Shown in pieces: positions 1 through 7,199 of a DNA stretch of 14,950 nt; position 1 is the stretch's first letter, and the number at the start of each line of letters is the position of its first letter. Below the pieces are notes generated by a model that saw only the letters and a program-made list of their open reading frames with translations, was not told where the DNA came from and did no database searches. The stretch comes from an uncultured Pedobacter sp. GTDB lineage: Bacteria; Bacteroidota; Bacteroidia; Sphingobacteriales; Sphingobacteriaceae. Location of the stretch: positions 1-14,950 of the forward strand of contig NZ_CAMLHF010000138.1 of the NCBI RefSeq assembly GCF_946479715.1, written 5' to 3'. The translations under genes were made by a program, and so were the position numbers.

Positions 1-1
1 C

Positions 2-1135
2 TGCGATGCTGGCAGACAATGGGATGCATGGTATGCCTTTTTAACCAAGGAACATGGGTTTTCAAAAAAACCGGCCTTTGGTGGAATGAGTAGGGGGGCT
101 ATTAATGCCTACGCCTGGTCTGTAAATCACCCTGATCAGGTATCGTGCATTTATGGAGACAACGCTGCAATCATGCCAGAAAGCCTGGCAAAAATAGCAG
201 AGCTTGCCCGACATGATGTTCCTTTATTAAGTATCTGCGGGTCAGAAGATTTTCTGTATGAAAAAAATACACTGTCTATTGAAAATATTTATTTACAAAT
301 GGGTGGGAGAATGACTATTCTGGTTAAAGAGGGCACAGCCCATCATCCACACAGTCTGCGCGATCCTAGTCCTATTGTAGATTGGGTTGTTAAAAATGTT
401 GCCCAAGCAACACCATTGCCAGATTTTATAGATGATGGCTTTATCAGATCATATTACTATAATCCTGAAAATAGCTACTTGTATTTAAAAGAAGAAAATA
501 CATGGATGACTGCCAGAGGCCCCGGTTATACCCCTTATTATGAGCAGTATGAAGTTAAAGGAAAGAGTCGTTATGGTGTATCTTCAATGGTTATTATAGC
601 ACCTAATAAGCCCGCTGCAGGCAAACCGTGGGTTTTTAGAAGTGATCGGATGGACAGGGATGCCCTGGTAGATCAGGCTTTGCTGGCTCAAGGATATCAT
701 ATTGTTATTACCCCGCTTACCGCACAATCGGGTGCTGTAATGCAACAGTGGGATGGAGTTTATAAAATGTTAACTGATCACGGATTCTCTAAGAAACCAA
801 TATTAGAAGGATCAGGAGTTAATGCAGGAGAATGTTTTGCATGGGCAATGGAAAATCCGGGAAAAGTTTCTGCTATTTATGCTGTAAATCCAGTGATGCG
901 CAGTTTGATGACCAAAAAGAATCTGTTCGACGGACTTAGTCCGATTGCAAAAGAGGGAGTGCCCTTGTTAATTGTTTCTGGAAGCCAGGATCCTTGGTTT
1001 AAGGAGCATACTAAGGTGATAGAACAACATTACAAGAAACTCGGCGGGAAATTAAAAATTGTAGTAAAAGAGGGACAGGGGCATTTTATTAAAATAGATC
1101 CTGAGGTTATTGTGGCACAGATTACTAAATATTAG
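2..1135 (+). CDS. Tandem alpha/beta-hydrolase protein, 5' end outside window
   Basis: The reading frame is open from base 2, so the gene begins upstream; 377 residues are visible. Two homologous alpha/beta-hydrolase units are present. Unit 1 has a nucleophile elbow GMSRG (Ser at visible residue 30), a likely acid in GSEDF (Asp83) and a likely catalytic His in the HHPH cluster (His114/115). Unit 2, from about residue 160, repeats the pattern: QWDG and HGFSKKP match QWDA and HGFSKKP of unit 1, GSQDP supplies Asp330 and GQGHF supplies His361. Its elbow reads GSGVN, so the aligned Ser is Gly272 and GxSxG is absent. Unit 2 is therefore probably non-catalytic. By family this would be an esterase or peptidase-like hydrolase; the substrate cannot be told. 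It converges on the minus-strand DUF4180 gene with only 14 bases between them. The fold call is firm, the exact role unknown. Confidence 0.85.
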   Translation, partial: CDAGRQWDAWYAFLTKEHGFSKKPAFGGMSRGAINAYAWSVNHPDQVSCIYGDNAAIMPESLAKIAELARHDVPLLSICGSEDFLYEKNTLSIENIYLQMGGRMTILVKEGTAHHPHSLRDPSPIVDWVVKNVAQATPLPDFIDDGFIRSYYYNPENSYLYLKEENTWMTARGPGYTPYYEQYEVKGKSRYGVSSMVIIAPNKPAAGKPWVFRSDRMDRDALVDQALLAQGYHIVITPLTAQSGAVMQQWDGVYKMLTDHGFSKKPILEGSGVNAGECFAWAMENPGKVSAIYAVNPVMRSLMTKKNLFDGLSPIAKEGVPLLIVSGSQDPWFKEHTKVIEQHYKKLGGKLKIVVKEGQGHFIKIDPEVIVAQITKY

Positions 1136-1149
1136 TAATCTGTACTTTT

Positions 1150-1509
1150 TTACTGATTTAGTTTTGCAATTGCGTCTTCCGAGCTGTTTGCAAAATTAAC
1201 TTGTTTGCCTTTATTGCTTTCGTAAATAAAATCTTTCATGCTTTTGCTTTCGTATTTACTGAAATCACCAACAATAGCCAGGCGCACCCTATAATTTGAA
1301 AATTTTTGAAGAATTTCTCCTGCAATGCCTGTTTTCAGGTCAAAGAACTCAGTACATATGTGTTTTTCCTGAAGGATGATTCTATCAACATCCTGGTAGT
1401 ATAAATCTGCGAGTAATTGTAATCCTTCTTCCGGATTTTTAATCAGGACTTTATCAGAAATAACCTCTGCTATTCTTATTTCTCCTGTTTGATGTATTTC
1501 TATATTCAT
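1150..1509 (-). CDS. DUF4180 domain-containing protein
   Basis: This 119-residue protein matches my memory of the DUF4180 family over its whole length. Recognisable blocks are IAEVISDKVLIKN near the N-terminus, FFDLKTGIAGEILQKFSNYR in the middle, LAIVGDFSKY, and FIYESNKGKQVNF near the end. The function of the family is not established; members often sit beside regulators. I chose the ATG at 1509 because the conserved family sequence (MNIEIHQ) begins there and a purine-rich AAAAGAG lies just upstream. A longer in-frame start at 1584 would add 25 lysine-rich, unconserved residues and would overlap the upstream gene. It is the last gene of the minus-strand set. No membrane segment or signal peptide is seen, so it is probably cytoplasmic. 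Confidence 0.82.
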   Translation of the reverse strand: MNIEIHQTGEIRIAEVISDKVLIKNPEEGLQLLADLYYQDVDRIILQEKHICTEFFDLKTGIAGEILQKFSNYRVRLAIVGDFSKYESKSMKDFIYESNKGKQVNFANSSEDAIAKLNQ

Positions 1510-1555
1510 TTGGATCTCTTTTGAATCAAACATAAGAATATCTGCGGCCTTTTTG

Positions 1556-1765
1556 TTATAACGCTTTTGCTTTAATGATCTCAAGAACCTGGTTCAATCT
1601 ATAAACAACTGGTTCCTGTACTCTTGAGTGATTGCTGGTTTTGAGGATTGTTAATTCTTTCTGTAAGAATAGTGATACGTCTTTAATCACTGCTCCTGGT
1701 CCCAATTCTATTTCTGATGGTAATTCTAATCCGTGAAATGCCGCCTCAAATTCTTCTGCTGTCAT
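1556..1765 (-). CDS. Small DUF6965-like protein
   Basis: A 69-residue acidic-to-neutral protein starting MTAEEFEAAFHG. The run LPSEIELGPGAVIKDVSLFL, followed by a VVYRLNQVLEII helix, resembles the small proteins annotated as DUF6965 in Sphingobacteriaceae; this is from memory, not a search. There is no signal peptide, membrane segment or catalytic motif, so it is probably a small cytoplasmic protein of unknown function. It lies 26 bases downstream of the second AraC gene and 46 bases upstream of the DUF4180 start, all on the minus strand, which suggests co-transcription. Because it ends in a conserved-looking helix and has a normal start, I take it as intact. Confidence 0.68.
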   Translation of the reverse strand: MTAEEFEAAFHGLELPSEIELGPGAVIKDVSLFLQKELTILKTSNHSRVQEPVVYRLNQVLEIIKAKAL

Positions 1766-1791
1766 GAGGCAAAGTTAGCCGATTTTTGGGT

Positions 1792-2682
1792 TTATGCCCT
1801 TTTTTTTACGAAAACTTCTCCAGGTAATTGTCCAAATTGATTTTTGTAGATCGCGGCAAAGTATCCCGGCTTTACATACCCAAGTTCATTACCTACTTCA
1901 TTTATAGCATTAAAATTTCCACTTTTTAAGAGCTCTTGTGCAAGGTTTAATTTTTCGCGAATAAAGAAACTGTTGGGGCTTTCTTTAAATATCCTCTTAA
2001 ACAGCTTTTTGAATTTAGAAATGGACATGCCTGCCTTGGCGGCCAAAAAATCTATTCCTGGAAATGCTCCCAAAAGTTGCCCCATCAGATAGGTCTGAGT
2101 GCTGATGATCTGAGCGGTATCTAATTCAGAAAGTTTCCCTAATACCGGGCCGCTTTCGTTTATGCGTTCTACCAGGTATGCAAAAACCTGCAATGAGGTT
2201 CCGCGGAGAGAGAGTTCAAATGATGGATCATTATAGTTGCGGGTTCTTAATTTAAGAATACACAGACGGGTACGACTGTCCATATGACTTGAAAAAACGA
2301 TTGTATTATTGTGCCCCATTTTAGGATTATCTGTGGGACCTAAAAGATACTTTTGTAGTAATGGCTTTGCAATGAGCAACCAGAAAGAATACATTTTGAG
2401 GGAAGGAGTGTAGCTGCTTTTTAGTGTGGCATCTACCACAACCATTCCTAATTTCGAATGATAACCCACTTTTGTATCATTAATTTTTTGAATATCAATT
2501 TCATCGCTTAAATCATAATAGGCAATGTAAAAGTCTTCCGCATTAACCACCTTGTTTAGCTCAACACTTCTTTGCAAACTAAAATCAACAACGAGAGCCA
2601 TTAATCCGGGCATCACCTCCATAAAATAGGAACAGCCTTGAGCTATATCGTGAGGAACTGATATTTGTTTTCCTGTTGCCAT
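1792..2682 (-). CDS. AraC-family transcriptional regulator (second of a tandem pair)
   Basis: A 296-residue cytoplasmic regulator. The C-terminal DNA-binding domain (about residues 206-291) carries two helix-turn-helix units: the first around LAAKAGMSISKFKKLFKRI, the second around INEVGNELGYVKPGYFAAIY, ending in QFGQLPGEVF, the usual AraC tail. The N-terminal 200 residues are not a clear cupin. They resemble the N-terminus of the adjacent regulator (for example VPHDIAQGCSYFMEV against IPEDISTGTHYTFQV), so the pair arose by duplication. The start codon shares one base with the stop of the upstream gene (TAATG at 2684-2680), a sign of translational coupling. The ligand and targets cannot be read from the sequence. 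A role in controlling the downstream DUF genes or the divergent 3837 gene is only a guess from position. Confidence 0.88.
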   Translation of the reverse strand: MATGKQISVPHDIAQGCSYFMEVMPGLMALVVDFSLQRSVELNKVVNAEDFYIAYYDLSDEIDIQKINDTKVGYHSKLGMVVVDATLKSSYTPSLKMYSFWLLIAKPLLQKYLLGPTDNPKMGHNNTIVFSSHMDSRTRLCILKLRTRNYNDPSFELSLRGTSLQVFAYLVERINESGPVLGKLSELDTAQIISTQTYLMGQLLGAFPGIDFLAAKAGMSISKFKKLFKRIFKESPNSFFIREKLNLAQELLKSGNFNAINEVGNELGYVKPGYFAAIYKNQFGQLPGEVFVKKRA

Positions 2683-3662
2683 TACAATGAAGCTGTATAT
2701 TCTTTAGGCGACATCCCAAAGTAACTTTTAAATTGCTCTGATAAATGAGAAGTACTTGTGAAATTCAATTTTTCGGCCAACTCTCTAATGGTATACTGCC
2801 CCGATCCCAATAAATCTCTTGCAAGTTCTAACTTGTTGTTTAAGAAGAAGGCATTAGGGGTTTGGCCAGTAATTTTTTTATAAAGATTCTTGTATTTTGT
2901 TTCTGACATATTTGCTTCAGCAGCTAAGGAAGCTATTCCTGGAAAAACGCCCTCCTGTTTTTTAATCAGATTTGTTTGCGAGGTCAGTATCATTGCCACG
3001 TCCGAAGGAAGAACCTTGCTAATCAGGATTTCTCTTTTCATAATATTGTCCAGGCAATCTGCCATTAAGTTGTAGACCAGACCACTCAGTAGAAGATTGA
3101 AAGATATGCATCCAGGCATGTTTTTCCTGAACTCATTGATGATATGCCAACTGTTACTACTCATATGGGCATAATGCAGAAGGGTATTTTGCTTCTCATC
3201 AAAAACCCTGTTTAGTATTTCATCAAGTATACCTGTTTTGGACAGGTATTCCCTTAGAATATCCTTTTTTGCAAAAATGGAAATGCTGTAAGACTTACTT
3301 CCCGACGTTATTAAAAAGTCTGTGTCGAGCTGACTATCTGTAATTGCGAGATTATAATTCCATCGTCCAACCGACCGCGAAACATCGTCCATAATGTGAA
3401 CGAGACCTCCTTCAGTGAGATTAAAATATATACTTGCAAAATCGCTTTTAATATTTCGCACCTTAAACAGTATATCCTGATGATAAGTGACATCTATAAG
3501 CATAACCGTAATGTTATCACTTACTTGAAATGTGTAATGGGTACCTGTTGAGATATCTTCAGGAATGATGGTGAAATTACCGCGCATAAATCCCCCAAGA
3601 CTAGCCGCTAGTTCTTCAACCCAATCCATCTCCACACCAAAACGATAAATTACTTCTTTCAT
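2682..3662 (-). CDS. AraC-family transcriptional regulator (first of a tandem pair)
   Basis: A 326-residue regulator that begins the minus-strand set. The C-terminal AraC domain (about residues 239-326) has a first helix-turn-helix at LAAEANMSETKYKNLYKKI and a second at IRELAEKLNFTSTSHLSEQF, closing with YFGMSPKEY, a near-canonical AraC ending. The N-terminal portion is probably an effector or dimerisation domain but has no motif I can name; it has no signal peptide or membrane helix. It overlaps the next regulator by one base and is paralogous to it over the full length, including the N-terminal domain. The 174-base gap to the divergent gene at 3837 would hold its promoter; I see no convincing TAnnTTTG box on the minus strand there. 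The family call is firm and the regulon unknown. Confidence 0.9.
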   Translation of the reverse strand: MKEVIYRFGVEMDWVEELAASLGGFMRGNFTIIPEDISTGTHYTFQVSDNITVMLIDVTYHQDILFKVRNIKSDFASIYFNLTEGGLVHIMDDVSRSVGRWNYNLAITDSQLDTDFLITSGSKSYSISIFAKKDILREYLSKTGILDEILNRVFDEKQNTLLHYAHMSSNSWHIINEFRKNMPGCISFNLLLSGLVYNLMADCLDNIMKREILISKVLPSDVAMILTSQTNLIKKQEGVFPGIASLAAEANMSETKYKNLYKKITGQTPNAFFLNNKLELARDLLGSGQYTIRELAEKLNFTSTSHLSEQFKSYFGMSPKEYTASL

Positions 3663-3790
3663 TTTAAAAAGAATAAATATTGGGAGCTATCTCGCTAATT
3701 ATTGCTTGGTTTTCTCTTGAATTCATAAAAAAATGTCCTCATCGGGTATTTTTAAACCTTATTTTGGCTCTTATTTCTTGTTGGTAGCGC

Positions 3791-3798
3791 TAATTTTG
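3791..3798 (+). promoter_or_regulatory. Candidate -7 box (TAATTTTG) for the 3837 gene
   Basis: TAATTTTG fits the Bacteroidota TAnnTTTG -7 consensus and lies about 40 bases before the ATG at 3837. The nearest upstream TTTG (3763-3766) is 24 bases away, somewhat longer than the usual spacing, so the -33 element is weak. Such a short AT-rich match can arise by chance. Confidence 0.4.
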
Positions 3799-3836
3799 CG
3801 AAATAATTTGATATCCTTATCAAATTTGTCAAAGTA

Positions 3837-4139
3837 ATGGGGGTTATTATTCAGAGTAAAGAAGTATTTTCCTTGGAATGGGGGTCGGATAGACATGTTG
3901 CGCTGCATTCTGAGCAATTGGTAGTCGAGGTAATAGATATAATGCTTAAAGAGGAGCTATATACAATGCCTGTTTTTTATAACAAAAAGCATATTGGACT
4001 TGTAAGGTTTAAAGATCTTATCAGTTTTCTTACCCACGAAGAGCGGGGAGAAAACCTTATTTTTCATAAAATGAACTATAGCATAGAAAGTGTTATGGTT
4101 ATGATGACAGAAAGAGGCGAACTGGCGTATACAGGTTAA
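3837..4139 (+). CDS. Small single-CBS-domain-like protein
   Basis: A 100-residue protein. Residues about 28-67 have the pattern of one CBS motif: a helix (VVEVIDIMLKEEL), then YTMPVFYNKKHIGLVRFKDLISFL, with the hydrophobic strand, turn, I-G-L-V strand and terminal helix typical of CBS repeats. CBS domains normally act in pairs that bind adenosine nucleotides; only one is evident here, with a possible remnant or beginning of a second near SIESVMVMM before the protein stops. It could dimerise to make a pair, or be a degraded longer protein. No membrane segment is present. The frame has a stop (TAA) just upstream of the ATG, so the N-terminus cannot extend far. It is divergent from the AraC pair and 55 bases before the LTA-synthase-like gene. 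A real gene is likely; its function is unknown. Confidence 0.6.
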   Translation: MGVIIQSKEVFSLEWGSDRHVALHSEQLVVEVIDIMLKEELYTMPVFYNKKHIGLVRFKDLISFLTHEERGENLIFHKMNYSIESVMVMMTERGELAYTG

Positions 4140-4142
4140 GTT

Positions 4143-4161
4143 CAGAATTCAAACAGAATTC
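4143..4161. repeat. Direct repeat CAGAATTC x2, 11-base period
   Basis: CAGAATTC occurs at 4143-4150 and 4154-4161, so the copies sit one helical turn apart, immediately upstream of the candidate -7 box at 4167. This spacing would suit a dimeric regulator, but the unit is short and may be coincidental. Confidence 0.35.
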
Positions 4162-4166
4162 CAGTC

Positions 4167-4174
4167 TACCTTTG
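4167..4174 (+). promoter_or_regulatory. Candidate -7 box (TACCTTTG) for the LTA-synthase-like gene
   Basis: TACCTTTG is a full match to the Bacteroidota TAnnTTTG consensus and lies 20 bases before the ATG at 4195, giving a short leader. No TTTG is present at the expected -33 distance; the CAGAATTC direct repeat occupies that region instead, which could mean an activator-dependent promoter. Confidence 0.45.
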
Positions 4175-4194
4175 CTTTTTATATAAAATTTTAT

Positions 4195-6147
4195 ATGATT
4201 AGTAAACTATTTAAGGGCAGATATAGCGTCTTATTTTCTTTTTTAGCGATTTTTGTTTTTATATCCTTCTTAATCCGTACCGTTTTGTTTATTGATTCGA
4301 TTGGCAAAACGGACTTTTCATTCTTGGGTGTATTAAGAATTTACTTACTCGGTTTTGTTTATGACGTTGGAGTTGGTCTGTTTTTAACCACTTTATACAG
4401 CTTATATTTGCTTGTACTTCCAGATAGATGGTCTGCCTCGATTGTGAATAAGATCATTACCTATGTAGCTCTTTTTATAATCCTTATTATTTCTTTCTTT
4501 TCATTCTTTGCTGAACTTACATTCTGGCAGGAGTTTGAAAGCAGGTTTAACTTTATTGCTGTTGATTACCTTATTTATACTTATGAAGTTATTAATAACA
4601 TAAATGAATCTTATCCGCTGCCACTTTTAATTGGTGGGGTATTGGTAATGGTATTGTTGGTGATGTGGCTTTTTGTAAAGAGAAAGATCTTTATAAATGT
4701 TTTCCAATCTACGATCACATTTAAGGGCAGAGCAGCTATAACGGGAGTCCTGCTTGTCATAACATCATTATATACATTTTTTCTGACTAATTCTTTTGCC
4801 GAATCAAGTACAAACAGGTACGAAAATGAATTGTCAAAGGCAGGTATATATTCTATTTTTGCCGCGTTTAAAAACAACGAGTTAAACTTTAATCATTTCT
4901 ATACCTTGCTCCCTATAAATAAGGCGTTTGCTCTAATGAGAAATGACCTAAAGGACAAGCAGAGTACTTTTGTAAATGATGGGAATTCAATTAAAAGGAA
5001 TATCCAAAATGGCGGCCAGCTTTATAAACCCAACGTAATCATGATTACTGTTGAAAGTTTAAGTGCCAGTTTTCTTGCGCATTTTGGCAATACACAGCAA
5101 ATAACACCAGTACTTGATTCCCTTGCCGATAAGAATCTGATGTTTACAAATATGTATGCAACAGGCACCCGTACAGTAAGAGGAATGGAAGCCTTAACTT
5201 TATCGATACCTCCAACCCCCGGTAGCAGCATTGTAAGAAGGCAAGGAAATGAAAACCTGACAACTGTAGGTCATATCTTTGAAAAAGAGGGCTATACCAG
5301 AACATTTTATTATGGCGGAGATGGCTATTTCGATAATATGAATGAATATTTTGGTAGTAATGGCTTTAATATTACAGACAGGGGAAGAAACATTAAAATA
5401 GGAGATAATTACTTAACAAAAAGAACGATCATTCAGGATGATCAAGTTCATTTTGAAAATGCCTGGGGAGTTTCGGATGGAGATCTTTTTGATGCAGTGA
5501 TAAGAGGGTCAGATGCAGATGATAAAGCAGGAAAACCATTTTACAGCTTTGTAATGACAACCTCAAATCATAGGCCTTTCACCTTTCCTGGAGGGAAAAT
5601 AAATATGAAACAAGGCAATAGGGAAGGTGCCGTTCGCTACACTGATTATGCCATTTCAGCGTTTCTGAAAGAGATTGAAAAGAAAGCATGGTATAAAAAT
5701 ACGATTGTAATTATAGTGGCCGACCACTGTGCAGCCAGTGCGGGGAAAAATGAAATTGATATCGACAAATACCACATTCCCTGCATCGTTTTAAATTTAC
5801 CTGTAAAGGGTAAAATGGTCATAGATAAGCTTTGTTCACAAATTGATCTTTATCCAACATTGTTCGGTCTCTTAGGATGGGATTATGAAAGCAACCTATA
5901 TGGTCAGAATGTTTTGAACCCTACCTATCAGCCCCGCGCAGTTTTAGGTACTTATCAAAAACTAGCGTATTTAAAAAAAGATAGTTTGGTGATACTAGGC
6001 CCACAGAAGGTTACACAAACCTTTTTATATCGTAAATCAACTAATGAGCAAATCCCAGATAAGTTGTCTAAAACCGTAATAGATCAAGCTATAGCAAATT
6101 ACCAAACTGCTTACGATTTATTCAAAAATGGTGGATTGCATCAGTAA
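4195..6147 (+). CDS. LTA synthase-family membrane sulfatase/phosphotransferase
   Basis: A 650-residue inner-membrane enzyme. Five hydrophobic helices fill the first 200 residues (around 10-33, 42-75, 86-110, 141-160 and 178-196), followed by a linker and a periplasmic alkaline-phosphatase-superfamily domain from about residue 278. Metal and catalytic residues of the LtaS type are recognisable: Glu287 in TVESLSA, the probable nucleophile Thr327 in GTRTVRGME, a WGVSDGDLFD motif, His459 in TTSNHRPF, and Asp510-His511 in VADHCA. In Gram-positive bacteria LtaS polymerises glycerol phosphate; Gram-negative relatives (such as OpgB) move phosphoglycerol or similar head groups from phospholipid to glycans or lipids. 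The donor and acceptor here are unknown. It precedes an acyltransferase of the lipid A type, consistent with envelope modification. All key residues are present, so it should be active. Confidence 0.9.
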   Translation: MISKLFKGRYSVLFSFLAIFVFISFLIRTVLFIDSIGKTDFSFLGVLRIYLLGFVYDVGVGLFLTTLYSLYLLVLPDRWSASIVNKIITYVALFIILIISFFSFFAELTFWQEFESRFNFIAVDYLIYTYEVINNINESYPLPLLIGGVLVMVLLVMWLFVKRKIFINVFQSTITFKGRAAITGVLLVITSLYTFFLTNSFAESSTNRYENELSKAGIYSIFAAFKNNELNFNHFYTLLPINKAFALMRNDLKDKQSTFVNDGNSIKRNIQNGGQLYKPNVIMITVESLSASFLAHFGNTQQITPVLDSLADKNLMFTNMYATGTRTVRGMEALTLSIPPTPGSSIVRRQGNENLTTVGHIFEKEGYTRTFYYGGDGYFDNMNEYFGSNGFNITDRGRNIKIGDNYLTKRTIIQDDQVHFENAWGVSDGDLFDAVIRGSDADDKAGKPFYSFVMTTSNHRPFTFPGGKINMKQGNREGAVRYTDYAISAFLKEIEKKAWYKNTIVIIVADHCAASAGKNEIDIDKYHIPCIVLNLPVKGKMVIDKLCSQIDLYPTLFGLLGWDYESNLYGQNVLNPTYQPRAVLGTYQKLAYLKKDSLVILGPQKVTQTFLYRKSTNEQIPDKLSKTVIDQAIANYQTAYDLFKNGGLHQ

Positions 6148-6209
6148 TAATGTCTTTAAAAAAAATAGTAATCTAACATTTTTATGGCAAAACCTTTTGG
6201 CTAAGCTTT

Positions 6210-6217
6210 TAATTTTG
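6210..6217 (+). promoter_or_regulatory. Candidate -7 box (TAATTTTG) for the acyltransferase gene
   Basis: TAATTTTG fits TAnnTTTG and ends 17 bases before the ATG at 6235. A TTTTGG at 6195-6200 is too close to act as the usual -33 element. The 87-base gap after the preceding gene leaves room for a promoter, but read-through from 4195 is equally possible. Confidence 0.35.
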
Positions 6218-6234
6218 TAGAAAATCGTTGTAGT

Positions 6235-7155
6235 ATGTTTAAAAAGAGCCTTTCTCATTTAGGGACGTTTTTTTTAGCTGTATTATCCCTGCTGCCATTA
6301 GCGTTTCTATACATTTGGGCAGACGCAGCTTACTTCTTGCTTTACTATGTTTTTGGCTATCGCAGGCAGGTAGTAAGAGAAAACCTGTGTAATGCCTTTC
6401 CCGAAAAAGAACTGAAAGAAATTATCCTAATAGAAAAGAAATACTACAGATATCTGGCTAGCCTGATCTTTGAAGTGATTAAGATGATTAACATCTCCAA
6501 AGCGCAAATAAAGAAACGGTTTGTCTTTAAAAACAAAGAACTGGTAAATGAATATCTAAATAGAGGAGAAAGCGTACTGGTTTGTTCAGCACATTATGGC
6601 AATTGGGAATGGGGAACTTTAGGAATAGGACTAAACTTTTCTGCAGATCACTATCCAATTTATAAACCCTTAAATAATTCCATATTTGATAAATGGTTTC
6701 GCGAAATCCGCTGCAAGTTTGGGAACAAACTTATTCCAATGCGGCAAACCTTAAGGGCTATTCAAGCCAGCAAAAATACCCCAAGTATTTTTAGTTTTGG
6801 GAATGATCAATCACCATCAATAAGTGAATTGCATTATTACAGAACATTTTTAAACCAACCGGCATACATCCAACTGGGGATAGAGAAAATTGCAAAAAAA
6901 ACAAACCGCCCAATTTTTTATTTAAAAGTTAAGGTGCTAAAGCGAGGGTATTATGAGGTTGATTGTGTTCCGCTGTGTTTGAATCCAACAGATACCGAAG
7001 AATTTGAAATAACCAGATTGCACACTCAGTTTCTTGAAGATATTATTGAAAATGAGCCTGCATATTGGCTTTGGAGCCACAGAAGATGGAAACATAAACC
7101 TGCTCAAATGCAGGAGCTTTCTCTTAAAACAGACATTCTTTATTCTGAGGTTTAA
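6235..7155 (+). CDS. LpxL/HtrB-family lipid A (late) acyltransferase
   Basis: A 306-residue membrane-associated acyltransferase of the lipid A biosynthesis family, close to the usual length of about 300. It has an N-terminal hydrophobic anchor (around residues 10-42, FFLAVLSLLPLAFLYIW). The catalytic HX4E/D motif appears as HYGNWE, with His120 and Glu125. Further family signatures are VVRENLCNAFPE near residue 50, GNDQSP around residue 185, and WLWSHRRWKH near the C-terminus. Members add a secondary acyl chain to the lipid A precursor at the cytoplasmic face of the inner membrane; some Bacteroidota homologues may act on other lipids such as amino-acid lipids. The upstream LTA-synthase-like gene supports an envelope role. 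Its stop codon overlaps the first bases of the regulatory element that starts at 7152. Confidence 0.9.
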   Translation: MFKKSLSHLGTFFLAVLSLLPLAFLYIWADAAYFLLYYVFGYRRQVVRENLCNAFPEKELKEIILIEKKYYRYLASLIFEVIKMINISKAQIKKRFVFKNKELVNEYLNRGESVLVCSAHYGNWEWGTLGIGLNFSADHYPIYKPLNNSIFDKWFREIRCKFGNKLIPMRQTLRAIQASKNTPSIFSFGNDQSPSISELHYYRTFLNQPAYIQLGIEKIAKKTNRPIFYLKVKVLKRGYYEVDCVPLCLNPTDTEEFEITRLHTQFLEDIIENEPAYWLWSHRRWKHKPAQMQELSLKTDILYSEV

Positions 7156-7195
7156 CATTTGGAACCCCATTTTTTAGCATTAAGGAATATTCAGT
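7152..7195 (+). promoter_or_regulatory. Shared PUL element, copy 1 (candidate HTCS operator)
   Basis: TTAACATTTG, a C-rich spacer with CCCC, then TTTTTTAGCA (7152-7179) matches 13695-13722 upstream of susC at 23 of 28 ungapped positions; TTCAGT follows at 7190-7195 here and at 13731-13736 there. The two sites precede the two units expected to be induced together, and the HTCS gene lies between them. Binding by the HTCS AraC domain is an inference. Confidence 0.65.
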
Positions 7196-7199
7196 ACGA

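Noticed and set aside
1131..1156. Possible bidirectional terminator between the convergent genes
   Set aside because: Only AGTAA/TTACT pair, with an 11-base loop and no GC stem, so the hairpin would be weak.
1510..1584. Extended start for the DUF4180 gene
   Set aside because: The added residues are lysine-rich and unlike the family; conserved sequence and a purine-rich site support 1509.
4611..5231. Minus-strand ORFs opposite the LTA-synthase-like gene
   Set aside because: They are short, lack motifs, and lie opposite a gene with all catalytic residues visible.
6173..6205. Possible third copy of the shared PUL element (CTAACATTTTTATGG)
   Set aside because: Only TAACATTT is shared; the CCCC-TTTTTTAGCA part and spacing to a -7 box are missing.
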